In this document: in pieces, positions 24,508 to 34,233 of the stretch
Layout of the letters: the number at the start of each line of letters is the position of its first letter
Numbering within the stretch: the stretch's first letter is position 1
From: an uncultured Alphaproteobacteria bacterium
GTDB lineage: Bacteria; Pseudomonadota; Alphaproteobacteria; HIMB59; GCA-002718135
Length of the DNA stretch: 64,000 nucleotides
Assembly: GCA_902584805.1 (NCBI GenBank)
Contig: CACIBE010000001.1
Coordinates: forward strand, 143,344-207,343
Direction of reading: 5' to 3'
Made by a program: the position numbers and the translations under genes
Notes under the pieces: model-generated
The model's database searches: none
What the model was told of the DNA's origin: nothing
The model's input: only the letters and a program-made list of their open reading frames with translations

Positions 24508-25269
24508 TTAGCTCGAGTAAAATTTATATAAAGCTATGGATGTTGCGTTAGAAACATTCAAACTATCAATTTGAAATTTTAAATTATTTTTCATGTTTAT
24601 CTGTACTATTTCATCACATTCCTTTTTTACTAATTCTCTAATACCTTTTCCTTCAGAGCCAAAAACTAATACTGATTTTTGTGAAAAATTTAAATTTGAA
24701 TTTTTATTTTTTGAACTGTCAAAGCCATAAATCCAATAATTATTTTTTTTTAAAAAAGATATAGCTCTTCTTATATTTGTCACTCTAATATAATTAACAA
24801 TTTCAGCAGCACCAGAAGCTGATTTATAAAGTGATGAAGTCAACTCTGGTGAATTATCTTTGCCAACTATAATTCCTGCACAATCAAATAATGCACATGA
24901 TCTCATTATTGAGCCAATATTTTGAGGGTCAGTTACGTGATCTAAAATTAATATTACTGATTTTGATTTTTTACTTTCTACTTCTACAAATTCTTCTAAA
25001 CCGGGCCTTGCAAAATCTTTTGTTTTTAGAACTAATCCCTGTGTTGTGTTCTCATTTCCAAATCTTCTTATAAATTCATTTTGAGGAAGAATGGTAGTTT
25101 TTTGTATTTTAGATTCATATTTTTTGGCAAAATTAATATGATTTTTACTAATTATAAGCTCAATATGCTCTCTTTTATCATTTTGGAGAGCTGCTTTAAC
25201 AGAATGTTGGCCAAAAATTGTATGAATTCCTTGATTTTTATTAGATTTATTATTTCTAAACTTACTCAT
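24508..25269 (-). CDS. rlmB: 23S rRNA 2'-O-methyltransferase, TrmH/RlmB family
   Basis: IHTIFGQHSVKAAL, LDHVTDPQNIGSIMRSCALF, VFGSEGKGIRELVKKECDEIVQI, SLNVSNATSIALY. Confidence 0.93.
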   Translation of the reverse strand: MSKFRNNKSNKNQGIHTIFGQHSVKAALQNDKREHIELIISKNHINFAKKYESKIQKTTILPQNEFIRRFGNENTTQGLVLKTKDFARPGLEEFVEVESKKSKSVILILDHVTDPQNIGSIMRSCALFDCAGIIVGKDNSPELTSSLYKSASGAAEIVNYIRVTNIRRAISFLKKNNYWIYGFDSSKNKNSNLNFSQKSVLVFGSEGKGIRELVKKECDEIVQINMKNNLKFQIDSLNVSNATSIALYKFYSS

Positions 25270-25394
25270 GATTTAATATCACAGATTTGTTTAATTAATA
25301 CAATCTAGATATGTACAAAATGGCATTTTTTGTCTAAAAGGCCGTTGCTTTTACGAGTATACGTATTTTGCAAAGGTGAAGTTGCTGTTTTAGA

Positions 25395-25421
25395 TTGACA
25401 TATATACTAATTTATTAGTAT
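25395..25421 (+). promoter_or_regulatory. Candidate sigma70-like promoter for tRNA-Tyr/tRNA-Gly/tuf
   Basis: Exact TTGACA (25395-25400), 15-bp spacer, TAGTAT; 18 bp before tRNA-Tyr. Confidence 0.4.
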
Positions 25422-25439
25422 TGGCCAATTTCTTCAAAC

Positions 25440-25525
25440 GGAGGGGTGGTCGAGTGGTTAAAGGCAGCGGACTGTAAATCCGCCCGCGTGAGCGTACGTA
25501 GGTTCGAATCCTACCCCCTCCACCA
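25440..25525 (+). tRNA. tRNA-Tyr(GTA), CCA encoded
   Basis: Acceptor GGAGGGG/CCCCTCC, anticodon loop CTGTAAA, long variable arm (CCCGCGTGAGCGTACG), CCA. Confidence 0.95.
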
Positions 25526-25583
25526 TTATGGAGGTAATGGGATAAAAGCATTAAAGTGAGTGTGTGAAGCAGTCAGTTTAGTT

Positions 25584-25657
25584 GCGGGTGTAGCTTAGTG
25601 GTAAAGCTCCAGCCTTCCAAGCTGGCTACGAGGGTTCGATTCCCTTCACCCGCTCCA
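25584..25657 (+). tRNA. tRNA-Gly(TCC), CCA encoded
   Basis: GCGGGTG/CACCCGC acceptor; CCAGCCTTCCAAGCTGG anticodon arm; CCA. Confidence 0.96.
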
Positions 25658-25683
25658 TAACAAAATATTATTGGGGTAAAAAA

Positions 25684-26874
25684 ATGGCTAAAGCAAAATT
25701 CGAAAGAAACAAACCGCATTGTAACATAGGTACTGTTGGTCACGTTGACCATGGTAAAACAACATTAACTGCTGCTATAACAAAAATATTAGCAGAGTCA
25801 GGTGGAGCAGAATTTACAGATTACGCGAACATTGACAAAGCACCTGAAGAAAGAGAACGTGGTATTACAATATCTACTGCACATGTTGAATATGAAACAG
25901 AAGCAAGACATTATGCACATGTAGATTGTCCTGGACACGCAGATTATGTTAAGAACATGATTACTGGTGCAGCTCAAATGGATGGTGGTATCTTAGTTGT
26001 TAATGCAGCTGACGGGCCAATGCCTCAAACAAGAGAACACATACTTTTAGCTAGACAGGTAGGTGTACCTGCTCTGGTTGTATACATGAACAAAGTTGAT
26101 CAGGTAGATGACAAAGAACTTATCGATCTAGTTGAAATGGAAATTAGAGAACTTCTAACTTCATATGAATTCCCAGGTGATACTATCCCAATCATTAAGG
26201 GTTCAGCTTTAGCAGCTCTTGAAGGTAGAGACGATGAAATTGGAAAAAATTCAATTATGGAACTAATGAAAGCAGTTGATGAACATATACCACAACCTAG
26301 TCGACCTGTTGATCAGCCTTTCTTAATGCCAGTTGAAGATGTATTTTCAATTTCTGGTAGAGGTACAGTTGTAACTGGAAGAATTGAACAAGGCCAAGTT
26401 AAAGTTGGAGAGGAAATTGAAATTTTAGGAATAAGAGATCCTCAAAAAACTACTTGTACTGGTGTTGAGATGTTTAGAAAGCTTCTAGATTCTGGTGAAG
26501 CAGGAGACAATGTCGGTGTTCTTCTCCGTGGAACAAAAAGAGAAGAAGTTGAACGTGGTCAAGTATTAGCAAAACCTGGTTCAATTAAGCCTCACACAAA
26601 ATTTAAAGCAGAAGCTTACGTATTAAAAAAAGAAGAGGGTGGAAGACATACTCCATTTTTTTCAAACTACAGACCTCAGTTCTACTTTAGAACAACTGAT
26701 GTAACTGGAACTATTAAATTACCAGAAGGTACCGAAATGGTAATGCCTGGTGATAATATTGCTATGGAAGTTACTCTTTTGTCTCCGATTGCAATGGATA
26801 AAGGTTTAAAATTTGCAATTAGAGAAGGTGGAAGAACAGTTGGTGCTGGAGTTGTTGCTGAAATTATTGAATAG
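25684..26874 (+). CDS. tuf: Elongation factor Tu
   Basis: Full EF-Tu sequence from [32 protein letters not shown]. Confidence 0.99.
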   Translation: MAKAKFERNKPHCNIGTVGHVDHGKTTLTAAITKILAESGGAEFTDYANIDKAPEERERGITISTAHVEYETEARHYAHVDCPGHADYVKNMITGAAQMDGGILVVNAADGPMPQTREHILLARQVGVPALVVYMNKVDQVDDKELIDLVEMEIRELLTSYEFPGDTIPIIKGSALAALEGRDDEIGKNSIMELMKAVDEHIPQPSRPVDQPFLMPVEDVFSISGRGTVVTGRIEQGQVKVGEEIEILGIRDPQKTTCTGVEMFRKLLDSGEAGDNVGVLLRGTKREEVERGQVLAKPGSIKPHTKFKAEAYVLKKEEGGRHTPFFSNYRPQFYFRTTDVTGTIKLPEGTEMVMPGDNIAMEVTLLSPIAMDKGLKFAIREGGRTVGAGVVAEIIE

Positions 26875-26911
26875 TTTTAGAGACTGCTCTATCAGTTAGT
26901 CAATACTTATT

Positions 26912-26987
26912 AGGAGTGTAGCTCAACTGGTAGAGCACCGGTCTCCAAAACCGGGGGCTGCGGGTTCAAGTCCTGCCACTCCTGCCA
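26912..26987 (+). tRNA. tRNA-Trp(CCA), CCA encoded
   Basis: AGGAGTG/CACTCCT acceptor; CCGGTCTCCAAAACCGG anticodon arm; CCA tail. Confidence 0.96.
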
Positions 26988-27001
26988 AAAGAAATGAAAA
27001 T

Positions 27002-27217
27002 ATGAATATTGAAAAAAAGAAAACATCACCAGCTCTTTTTGTAAGACAAGTTAGACAAGAATTACAAAAAGTAACTTGGCCGCAAAGAAGAGATACTTTT
27101 ATTTCTTCTGCAATAGTCATATTATTAATAATATTATTTTCATTATTTTTTCTTTTAACTGATCAAATATGGTCTTTTTCAATTAGAAAAATAATTGAAA
27201 TAGGTTCAGGTTTTTAA
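27002..27217 (+). CDS. secE: Preprotein translocase subunit SecE
   Basis: FVRQVRQELQKVTWPQRRDTFISSAIV; tRNA-Trp-secE-nusG context. Confidence 0.95.
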   Translation: MNIEKKKTSPALFVRQVRQELQKVTWPQRRDTFISSAIVILLIILFSLFFLLTDQIWSFSIRKIIEIGSGF

Positions 27218-27750
27218 TGAATAAAGCAAGATGGTACGTACTTCATGCCTATTCAGGTTATGAAAAAAAAGTTGCTGACAGTATTTTAGACCAAGCAACA
27301 AAACTTGGTGTTAAAGAACATATAGAAGAAATATATGTCCCAGTGCAAAATATTGTTGAAGTTAAAAGAGGTGTAAGGATTAATACAGAAAGAAAAATAT
27401 TTCCTGGCTATATACTTATTAAAATGAGCTTAAATGATGACACTTGGCACATTATTAAAACAACTCCAAAGTTAAGTGGTTTTTTAGGTAATAAAGGTAA
27501 ACCAGTTCCAATTAGTAACGCTGAAGCAAAAAGAATATCTGAGCAAGTTATTGATGGTGTAGAAAAATCCAGACCTGCTATAATGTATGATGTTGGAGAA
27601 CAAGTAAAAGTAATTGATGGACCTTTTGCATCATTTAATGGAGAAATCGAACAAATAGATGAGGATAAAGCAAGATTAAGAGTGGCTGTTTCAATTTTTG
27701 GTAGATCAACGCCTGTTGATTTAGAATATTCTCAAGTAGAAAAGGTATAA
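27217..27750 (+). CDS. nusG: Transcription termination/antitermination protein NusG
   Basis: WYVLHAYSGYEKKVA, FPGYILIKM, KOW motif GEQVKVIDGPFASFNG. Confidence 0.97.
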   Translation: MNKARWYVLHAYSGYEKKVADSILDQATKLGVKEHIEEIYVPVQNIVEVKRGVRINTERKIFPGYILIKMSLNDDTWHIIKTTPKLSGFLGNKGKPVPISNAEAKRISEQVIDGVEKSRPAIMYDVGEQVKVIDGPFASFNGEIEQIDEDKARLRVAVSIFGRSTPVDLEYSQVEKV

Positions 27751-27753
27751 ACT

Positions 27754-28182
27754 ATGGCTAAAGAAATATTAGGTTTAATTAAATTACAAATCCCTGCTGG
27801 AGGGGCTAACCCTTCACCACCTGTTGGTCCTGCACTTGGACAAAGAGGTCTAAATATAATGGATTTTTGTAAAGCGTTTAATGATAAAACAAAAGATTTA
27901 GAAAAAGGTGCTCCAATTCCAGTTATTATTACCGCATATAAAGATAGAAGTTTCGATTTTACTACAAAATTACCACCAGTAAGTTTTTATCTTAAAAAAG
28001 CAGCAAAAATAAAAAAAGGAAACTCAACTCCTGGAAGATCTTTAGTAGGTAAAGTCTCAATTCAAGATATTGAAAAAATTGCTAAAGAGAAAATGCAAGA
28101 TTTAAATGCCATTGATCTAAATGGGGCGATGAATATGGTCAAAGGTTCTGCGATTTCAATGGGTATGGAGGTAGTGGGTTAA
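27754..28182 (+). CDS. rplK: 50S ribosomal protein L11
   Basis: [35 protein letters not shown]. Confidence 0.98.
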   Translation: MAKEILGLIKLQIPAGGANPSPPVGPALGQRGLNIMDFCKAFNDKTKDLEKGAPIPVIITAYKDRSFDFTTKLPPVSFYLKKAAKIKKGNSTPGRSLVGKVSIQDIEKIAKEKMQDLNAIDLNGAMNMVKGSAISMGMEVVG

Positions 28183-28871
28183 TGAAAATAACAAAAAATA
28201 GAAAACAGATATTTAATAATTTTGACACTGCAAAGGTTTATGAACCTCTTGAAGCAATTAAAATTTTAAAAGAAAAATCTTACGTCAAGTTTAAAGAAAC
28301 AATTGATATTTCAATTAATCTAGGGATTGATAGTAACAAAACTGATCAAAATATTAAGGGTTTCGTAAATCTTCCAAATGGGACAGGAAAAACTGTAAAA
28401 GTCGCGGTAATTGCAAATGAGGACAAACAAAACGATGCAAAAAGTAATGGTGCAGACTTAGTTGGAAGTGATGATTTGATTGAAACAATTTCTAAATCAA
28501 AAATTGAATTTGATGTTCTAATTGCTACTCCAGATATGATGCCTAAATTAGGTAAAGTTGCAAAAATACTTGGTCCAAAAGGATTAATGCCAAATCCTAA
28601 ACTTGGAACCGTAACTAATGAAATTTCTAAATCAGTAAAAGATGCTAAATCAGGTCAAGTTAAATACAAAAATGATAAATCTGGTATCGTTCATGCTGGT
28701 GTTGGTAAACTAGATTTTAGTGATGAAGATTTGTTAGAAAATATTAAAACATTTTATTCTTCAATTAGTAAAAGTAAACCTGATGCCGTTAAGGGTTCTT
28801 TTATAAAAAAGGTTACCATAGCTTCAACTATGGGAGTTGGATTAAATATTAACCAAGCTAGCTTGCGTTAA
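28182..28871 (+). CDS. rplA: 50S ribosomal protein L1
   Basis: GPKGLMPNPKLGTVT; between rplK and rplJ. Confidence 0.98.
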   Translation: MKITKNRKQIFNNFDTAKVYEPLEAIKILKEKSYVKFKETIDISINLGIDSNKTDQNIKGFVNLPNGTGKTVKVAVIANEDKQNDAKSNGADLVGSDDLIETISKSKIEFDVLIATPDMMPKLGKVAKILGPKGLMPNPKLGTVTNEISKSVKDAKSGQVKYKNDKSGIVHAGVGKLDFSDEDLLENIKTFYSSISKSKPDAVKGSFIKKVTIASTMGVGLNINQASLR

Positions 28872-29054
28872 TTAATCCAAAAGATGATCTTTGATCATCA
28901 CCTGTCAAAGACTGCAGGAGCTTTGAGCTTAATTCCCTGCATAGACTGAAGCGAGTCATTGATTTGCTTCTTGACAGGCTTTAAATTAGTTTGGTGGGCA
29001 AACTAATTTTAGCTAATATTGGATCCTTTGGATCCAATTAAAACCGAGGTTGAC
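28872..29054 (+). ncRNA. Candidate structured 5' leader (L10-leader-like) of rplJL
   Basis: 183-nt gap with consecutive inverted repeats: 28883-28889/28893-28899 (GATGATC/GATCATC); 28901-28908/28971-28978 (CCTGTCAA/TTGACAGG) enclosing 28944-28947/28954-28957; 28983-28992/29000-29009 (AAATTAGTTT/AAACTAATTT); 29018-29026/29030-29038 (ATTGGATCC/GGATCCAAT). Confidence 0.7.
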
Positions 29055-29576
29055 GTGAAACGTTCTGAAAAAAAAGATTTTGTAAGTAATCTCAAAGGTG
29101 AATTTTCAAATGCTACTTCAGTAATTGTGGCTGAATACTCTGGGTTAACAGTTAATGAAACAGAGCAATTAAGAAAAGAAATGAGAGATAATGGAGCAAA
29201 GTTTAAAGTAACTAAGAACAGACTCACTAAACTTGCTATATCTGAAACTCAATTTAAAGATATTTCTGAGCTTTTTAAAGGTCCAACAGCAATTGCTTTT
29301 TCTGAAGATGCAGTAGCACCAGCAAAAGTAGCAGTTAGTTTTGAGAAAAAATTTAAAAAGTTTAAAATTATTGGTGGAGGTTATAATGGTGAGAGAATTG
29401 ATAAAGAAAAAATTGATTTTCTTGCAAAATTACCTTCTTTGGATGAGTTAAGAGGAAAGATAATAGGACTAATAAATGCACCTGCTCAAAAAATAGCTTC
29501 AATTACTATTGAGCCAGGAGCACAAATTGCAAGATTAATTAGTTCTAACAGTAGCAATAAACAAGAGTCGAACTAG
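29055..29576 (+). CDS. rplJ: 50S ribosomal protein L10
   Basis: GTG start at 29055 with GAGG 5 nt upstream, giving VKRSEKKDFVSNLKGEF. The tracked TTG at 29019 lies inside a leader hairpin. Confidence 0.93.
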   Translation: MKRSEKKDFVSNLKGEFSNATSVIVAEYSGLTVNETEQLRKEMRDNGAKFKVTKNRLTKLAISETQFKDISELFKGPTAIAFSEDAVAPAKVAVSFEKKFKKFKIIGGGYNGERIDKEKIDFLAKLPSLDELRGKIIGLINAPAQKIASITIEPGAQIARLISSNSSNKQESN

Positions 29577-29593
29577 GTAATAAGGAGAAATAA

Positions 29594-29971
29594 ATGGCTG
29601 ATTTAAATAAAATTGTTGAAGATCTATCTTCCCTTACTGTTCTTGAGGCAGCTGAATTAAGTAAATTGCTTGAAGAAAAATGGGGCGTATCCGCTGCTGC
29701 ACCAGTTGCAGTTGCTGCGGCACCTGCCGCAGGTGGTGGAGAGACTGCTGCCGAAGAGAAAACAGAATTTGATTTAGAATTAACAGAATCTGGATCTAAT
29801 AAAATTGCTGTTATTAAAGAAGTAAGAACTATTACAGGATTAGGGCTTAAGGAAGCAAAAGATCTTGTAGAGGGAGCTCCTAAACCATTAAAACAAGGTG
29901 TCAAAAAAGAAGAAGCTGAAGAAATGAAGAAAGCATTAGAAGCAGCTGGAGCAAAAGTTACACTTAAATAA
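29594..29971 (+). CDS. rplL: 50S ribosomal protein L7/L12
   Basis: [49 protein letters not shown]. Confidence 0.98.
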   Translation: MADLNKIVEDLSSLTVLEAAELSKLLEEKWGVSAAAPVAVAAAPAAGGGETAAEEKTEFDLELTESGSNKIAVIKEVRTITGLGLKEAKDLVEGAPKPLKQGVKKEEAEEMKKALEAAGAKVTLK

Positions 29972-29976
29972 ATTAA

Positions 29977-30001
29977 AATGTAGGCCTTTAAGGCCTACAT
30001 T
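29977..30001 (+). promoter_or_regulatory. Perfect hairpin between rplL and rpoB (attenuator or RNase III site candidate)
   Basis: AATGTAGGCCT-TTA-AGGCCTACATT: 11-bp stem, 3-nt loop, no following U-tract. Confidence 0.75.
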
Positions 30002-30027
30002 ATAAACTATTATATGAAGGAGAAAAA

Positions 30028-33000
30028 GTGAGTTTAGACCATATAAATGTTAAAAAAATAAGAAAATCTTTCGGTAAAATTCCTCTGGTTACTTCACTAC
30101 CTAATTTGGTTGAGGTTCAAAAAAGATCTTTTGATAGTTTTTTACAACTTAATATTGATCCTGAAAAAAGAGAAAATATTGGTCTTCACTCAATTTTTAA
30201 ATCTGTATTCCCAATACATGATTACACAGAGAGAGCTACAGTAGATTATGTAAGTTATAATTTAGGGATACCAAAATACGATGTTGAAGAGTGCTCTCAA
30301 AGAGGTATGACATACGGCACTCCTCTTTTAGTAAACTTTCGACTAATAATTTGGGATATAGATGAAATTGCTGGTACAAAATCAGTTAGGGATATTAAGG
30401 AACAAGAAGTTTATATGGGTGATATTCCTCTAATGACCAAAAACGCAACTTTTGTTGTGAATGGAACAGAGAGAGTTGTGGTAAGTCAAATGCATAGATC
30501 TCCAGGGGTTTTCTTTGATCATGACTATGGAAAGACTCATACTAGTGGTAAATATTTATTTAACGCTAGAATAATTCCTTACAGAGGATCTTGGTTAGAT
30601 TTTGAGCATGATGCTAAAAATAATATTCACGCAAGAATTGACAGAAAAAGAAAGTTTCCAGTAACAACATTATTTAAATGTCTATTAAGTAGTTTATCCC
30701 AAGATTACATTCAAGAATGTGAAAAAAATAAAATTGAACCAGATCCCAAAAGAATACTTGGAATGACTGGTGAGGAAATACTATCCTTATTTTATAAAAA
30801 TATATCTTATAAAAAAAATGAATTTGGCTGGTCATTTAAACCCGATCTATCTTTCTTTAAAGCAAAAATCCTGAATTATGATCTTCTTGATTCTAAAAAT
30901 GGTAAACTTCTTGTAAGTAAAGGAACAAAAGTAAATCAAAAAGTAATTAATGATTTAAATAAGAAAAACATATCAAATATATCTATTAGTGAAGAATCTC
31001 TTTTGGGTTTTTACTTGGCTTCAGATATTATAGATGAAAATACAGGTAAAATATTCTTTGAAGCGGGTTACGAAATAGACGAATTATTTATTGATTTTGT
31101 AAAGGAATATAAAATTAATAAAATTGACATCTTAAAAACTGATAATATTGAAATAGGTTCATATATAAGAAATACACTTCAACTGGATAAAGCAAGAACT
31201 AGAGAAGAGGCATTATTTGAAGTTTTCAAAATATTAAGGCCAGGAGAACCTCCAACAATTGAAACTGCAGAAAATCTTTTCAATAACCTTTTTTTTAATG
31301 CAGATAGATATGATTTATCATCAGTCGGTAGATTAAAAATAAATGCTAAATTTAAAAGCAATACATCTATTGAACAAAGAGTTCTCGACAAAAAAGATAT
31401 TTTAGATGTTGTTCAACACATGCATAATCTTATTGATGGTAAAGGTGAGATAGACGATATTGATCATTTAGCTAATAGAAGGGTAAGATCAGTTGGTGAA
31501 TTGTTAGAAAACCAATATCGTATTGGTCTATTAAAAATGGATAGGGCAATTAAAGAAAGATTAAGTTCCTTAGAAGTTGATAACATAATGCCTCAAGACG
31601 TAGTTAATGCAAAACCAGTAGTATCTTCTATAAAAGAATTTTTTGGATTAAGTCAGCTCAGCCAATTTATGGATCAAACAAATCCATTAAGTGAGATTAC
31701 ACATAAAAGAAGGGTATCTGCATTAGGTCCAGGTGGTCTTAATCGCGAAAGAGCAGGTTTTGAAGTTAGAGATGTTCATCAAACTCATTATGGTAGAATT
31801 TGTCCGATAGAAACACCAGAGGGTGCAAATATTGGATTAATAAATAGTCTTGCATCTTATTCTAGAATAAACAAATATGGTTTTATTGAAACACCTTACA
31901 GAATAGTTAACTCCGGTAAGGTAACTGAAAAAGTAATTTATTTAAGTGCAATTGATGAAGAAGATTTTGTAATTGCTCAGGCGAATGCAGAAGTTGACTC
32001 AAAGGGCAAATTTGAAAATCAAATTGTCAGTTGTAGAAAAAATGGAGAATTTATCAATGTTGATGTTGATGCAATTGATTTGATGGATGTTTCTCCTCAG
32101 CAATTAGTATCAGTAGCGTCTTCACTAATTCCCTTTCTAGAAAATGATGATGCTAACAGAGCTTTAATGGGATCTAACATGATGAGACAAGCTGTTCCGC
32201 TAATTAACCCTAAGGCTCCTCTTGTGGGTACAGGAATGGAATACACAGTAGCTAATGATAGCGGTTCCACTATTATTGCAAAAAGAGAAGGTGTGGTTGA
32301 TCAACTTGATGCAAATAGAATAGTGATCAGGATCACTGATAAAGCTGATAAATCGTTAAACAAAATTGATATTTATAATTTAGCAAAATTTCAAAGATCA
32401 AATCAGAATACATGTATAACTCAACGCCCTCTAGTAAATGTTGGTGATAAAGTTGCCAAAAATCAAGTAATTGCTGACGGTCCAGCAACCGATTTAGGGG
32501 AACTTGCATTGGGAAGAAATGTATTAGCAGCGTTTATGCCTTGGAATGGATATAATTTTGAAGACTCAATTTTAATATCTGAAAAAGTTGTTCAGGATGA
32601 TGTATTTACATCAATTCATGTTGAAGAGTTTGAGGTTATGTCAAGAGATACAAAACTTGGACCTGAAGAGATCACTAGAGATATTCCAAATGCCAGTGAA
32701 GAAATGCTTGTTAATTTAGATGAGACAGGTATTGTTTATGTGGGCGCAGAAGTTAATTCAGGTGATATACTAGTTGGCAAGGTAACTCCTAAAGGAGAAT
32801 CTCCAATGACACCTGAAGAAAAACTCTTAAGAGCAATTTTCGGAGAAAAAGCTGCAGACGTAAAAGATACAAGCCTAAGAGTCCCTCCTGGTGTTAAAGG
32901 AACTATTGTTGAAATAAGAGTCTTTTCTAGGAGAGGTATAGAAAAAGATGAAAGAGCCATAAGTATAGAAAATCATCAAATTGAAGTAATTGCTCGTGAC

Positions 33001-34233
33001 AGAGATGATGAGTTAAAAATATTAGAAAAAAGTTTTGGTAACCATCTGCGTGAATTGTTAAGTAACCAGACTTTTCTATCAGGCATTCAAGGATTTACAA
33101 AAAATTCTAATATTAAATATGAAGAAATAGAAAATTTATCACTAAGCGACTTATTAAAAATTAATATTAATAATGAAAAAAGAACTGATCAAATAGATTC
33201 TCTTGTTAAAAATTATGAAAATCAACTTGGAAATATAAAACAAAAATTTGAGAATAAGATAGATAAAATTCAAAGTGGAGATGAGTTGCTTCCAGGTGTT
33301 CTTAAATTAATAAAAGTATTTATTTCAGTTAAAAGAAAACTACAACCGGGAGATAAAATGGCTGGAAGACATGGTAACAAAGGAGTTATTTCCAAAATTT
33401 GTCCAGTTGAAGACATGCCTTATCTTGAAGATGGAACTCCAGTAGATATTGTTTTAAACCCTCTAGGTGTTCCTAGCAGAATGAATATAGGTCAAATCCT
33501 AGAAACTCATTTAGGATGGGCATCAGCATCATTAGGTAGACAAGTTAATGATATGTTAAATAAATTAAAATCTGAAGGTCAGACTAATAACTTGAGAGAA
33601 AAACTACTAGATATTTATAGTTCAGAAAAACATCAAAAGGTTATAAAAAATATGAATGATGATGAAATTCTTGAGTTAGGTAACAATTTAAAAGAAGGCA
33701 TACCTTTTGCGACTCCAGTATTTGACGGTGCTAAAGAAAAAGATATAACAAATTTATTATCTAAATCAGGTGTTTCCAATACTGGTCAAGAAACTTTGTA
33801 TGATGGTATAACAGGTAAAAAATTTGAAAGACCTGTTACAGTTGGATATATGTATATGTTAAAACTCCATCATTTAGTTGACGAAAAAATTCACGCAAGA
33901 TCTATTGGTCCTTATAGTTTAGTGACTCAACAACCATTGGGCGGAAAAGCGCAGTTTGGAGGACAAAGATTTGGTGAAATGGAAGTATGGGCTTTAGAAG
34001 CATATGGTGCCGCATATACTCTTCAAGAAATTTTAACAATTAAATCAGATGACGTTGCTGGTAGAACTAAAGTTTATGAATCAATTGTTAAAGGTGATAA
34101 TAATTTTGAATCAGGTACTCCTGAATCTTTCAATGTTATGGTAAAAGAATTAAGATCTCTTGGTTTAAATTTAGATTTTAAAGAAAATCTAAAAGAAAAT
34201 AACTTAACTAATTTAATAGGATCAAATGAATAA
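30028..34233 (+). CDS. rpoB: DNA-directed RNA polymerase subunit beta
   Basis: Full-length RpoB, GTG start with [39 protein letters not shown]. Confidence 0.99.
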   Translation: MSLDHINVKKIRKSFGKIPLVTSLPNLVEVQKRSFDSFLQLNIDPEKRENIGLHSIFKSVFPIHDYTERATVDYVSYNLGIPKYDVEECSQRGMTYGTPLLVNFRLIIWDIDEIAGTKSVRDIKEQEVYMGDIPLMTKNATFVVNGTERVVVSQMHRSPGVFFDHDYGKTHTSGKYLFNARIIPYRGSWLDFEHDAKNNIHARIDRKRKFPVTTLFKCLLSSLSQDYIQECEKNKIEPDPKRILGMTGEEILSLFYKNISYKKNEFGWSFKPDLSFFKAKILNYDLLDSKNGKLLVSKGTKVNQKVINDLNKKNISNISISEESLLGFYLASDIIDENTGKIFFEAGYEIDELFIDFVKEYKINKIDILKTDNIEIGSYIRNTLQLDKARTREEALFEVFKILRPGEPPTIETAENLFNNLFFNADRYDLSSVGRLKINAKFKSNTSIEQRVLDKKDILDVVQHMHNLIDGKGEIDDIDHLANRRVRSVGELLENQYRIGLLKMDRAIKERLSSLEVDNIMPQDVVNAKPVVSSIKEFFGLSQLSQFMDQTNPLSEITHKRRVSALGPGGLNRERAGFEVRDVHQTHYGRICPIETPEGANIGLINSLASYSRINKYGFIETPYRIVNSGKVTEKVIYLSAIDEEDFVIAQANAEVDSKGKFENQIVSCRKNGEFINVDVDAIDLMDVSPQQLVSVASSLIPFLENDDANRALMGSNMMRQAVPLINPKAPLVGTGMEYTVANDSGSTIIAKREGVVDQLDANRIVIRITDKADKSLNKIDIYNLAKFQRSNQNTCITQRPLVNVGDKVAKNQVIADGPATDLGELALGRNVLAAFMPWNGYNFEDSILISEKVVQDDVFTSIHVEEFEVMSRDTKLGPEEITRDIPNASEEMLVNLDETGIVYVGAEVNSGDILVGKVTPKGESPMTPEEKLLRAIFGEKAADVKDTSLRVPPGVKGTIVEIRVFSRRGIEKDERAISIENHQIEVIARDRDDELKILEKSFGNHLRELLSNQTFLSGIQGFTKNSNIKYEEIENLSLSDLLKININNEKRTDQIDSLVKNYENQLGNIKQKFENKIDKIQSGDELLPGVLKLIKVFISVKRKLQPGDKMAGRHGNKGVISKICPVEDMPYLEDGTPVDIVLNPLGVPSRMNIGQILETHLGWASASLGRQVNDMLNKLKSEGQTNNLREKLLDIYSSEKHQKVIKNMNDDEILELGNNLKEGIPFATPVFDGAKEKDITNLLSKSGVSNTGQETLYDGITGKKFERPVTVGYMYMLKLHHLVDEKIHARSIGPYSLVTQQPLGGKAQFGGQRFGEMEVWALEAYGAAYTLQEILTIKSDDVAGRTKVYESIVKGDNNFESGTPESFNVMVKELRSLGLNLDFKENLKENNLTNLIGSNE

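Noticed and set aside
24891-25308. Two small plus-strand ORFs (60 and 75 aa)
   Set aside because: Antisense to rlmB; no motifs and repetitive hydrophobic composition.
25308-25394. Possible small structured RNA upstream of tRNA-Tyr (short GCAA...TTGC and GTATAC palindromes)
   Set aside because: Only 4-6 bp stems; not distinguishable from chance in this composition without comparative data.
26923-27120. 65-aa minus-strand ORF ending LEPAAPGFGDRCSTS
   Set aside because: Antisense to tRNA-Trp and secE; a known type of tRNA-derived spurious ORF.
29545-29904. 119-aa minus-strand ORF rich in Ala/Ser
   Set aside because: Antisense to rplL; the Ala-rich stretch is the mirror of the L7/L12 hinge.
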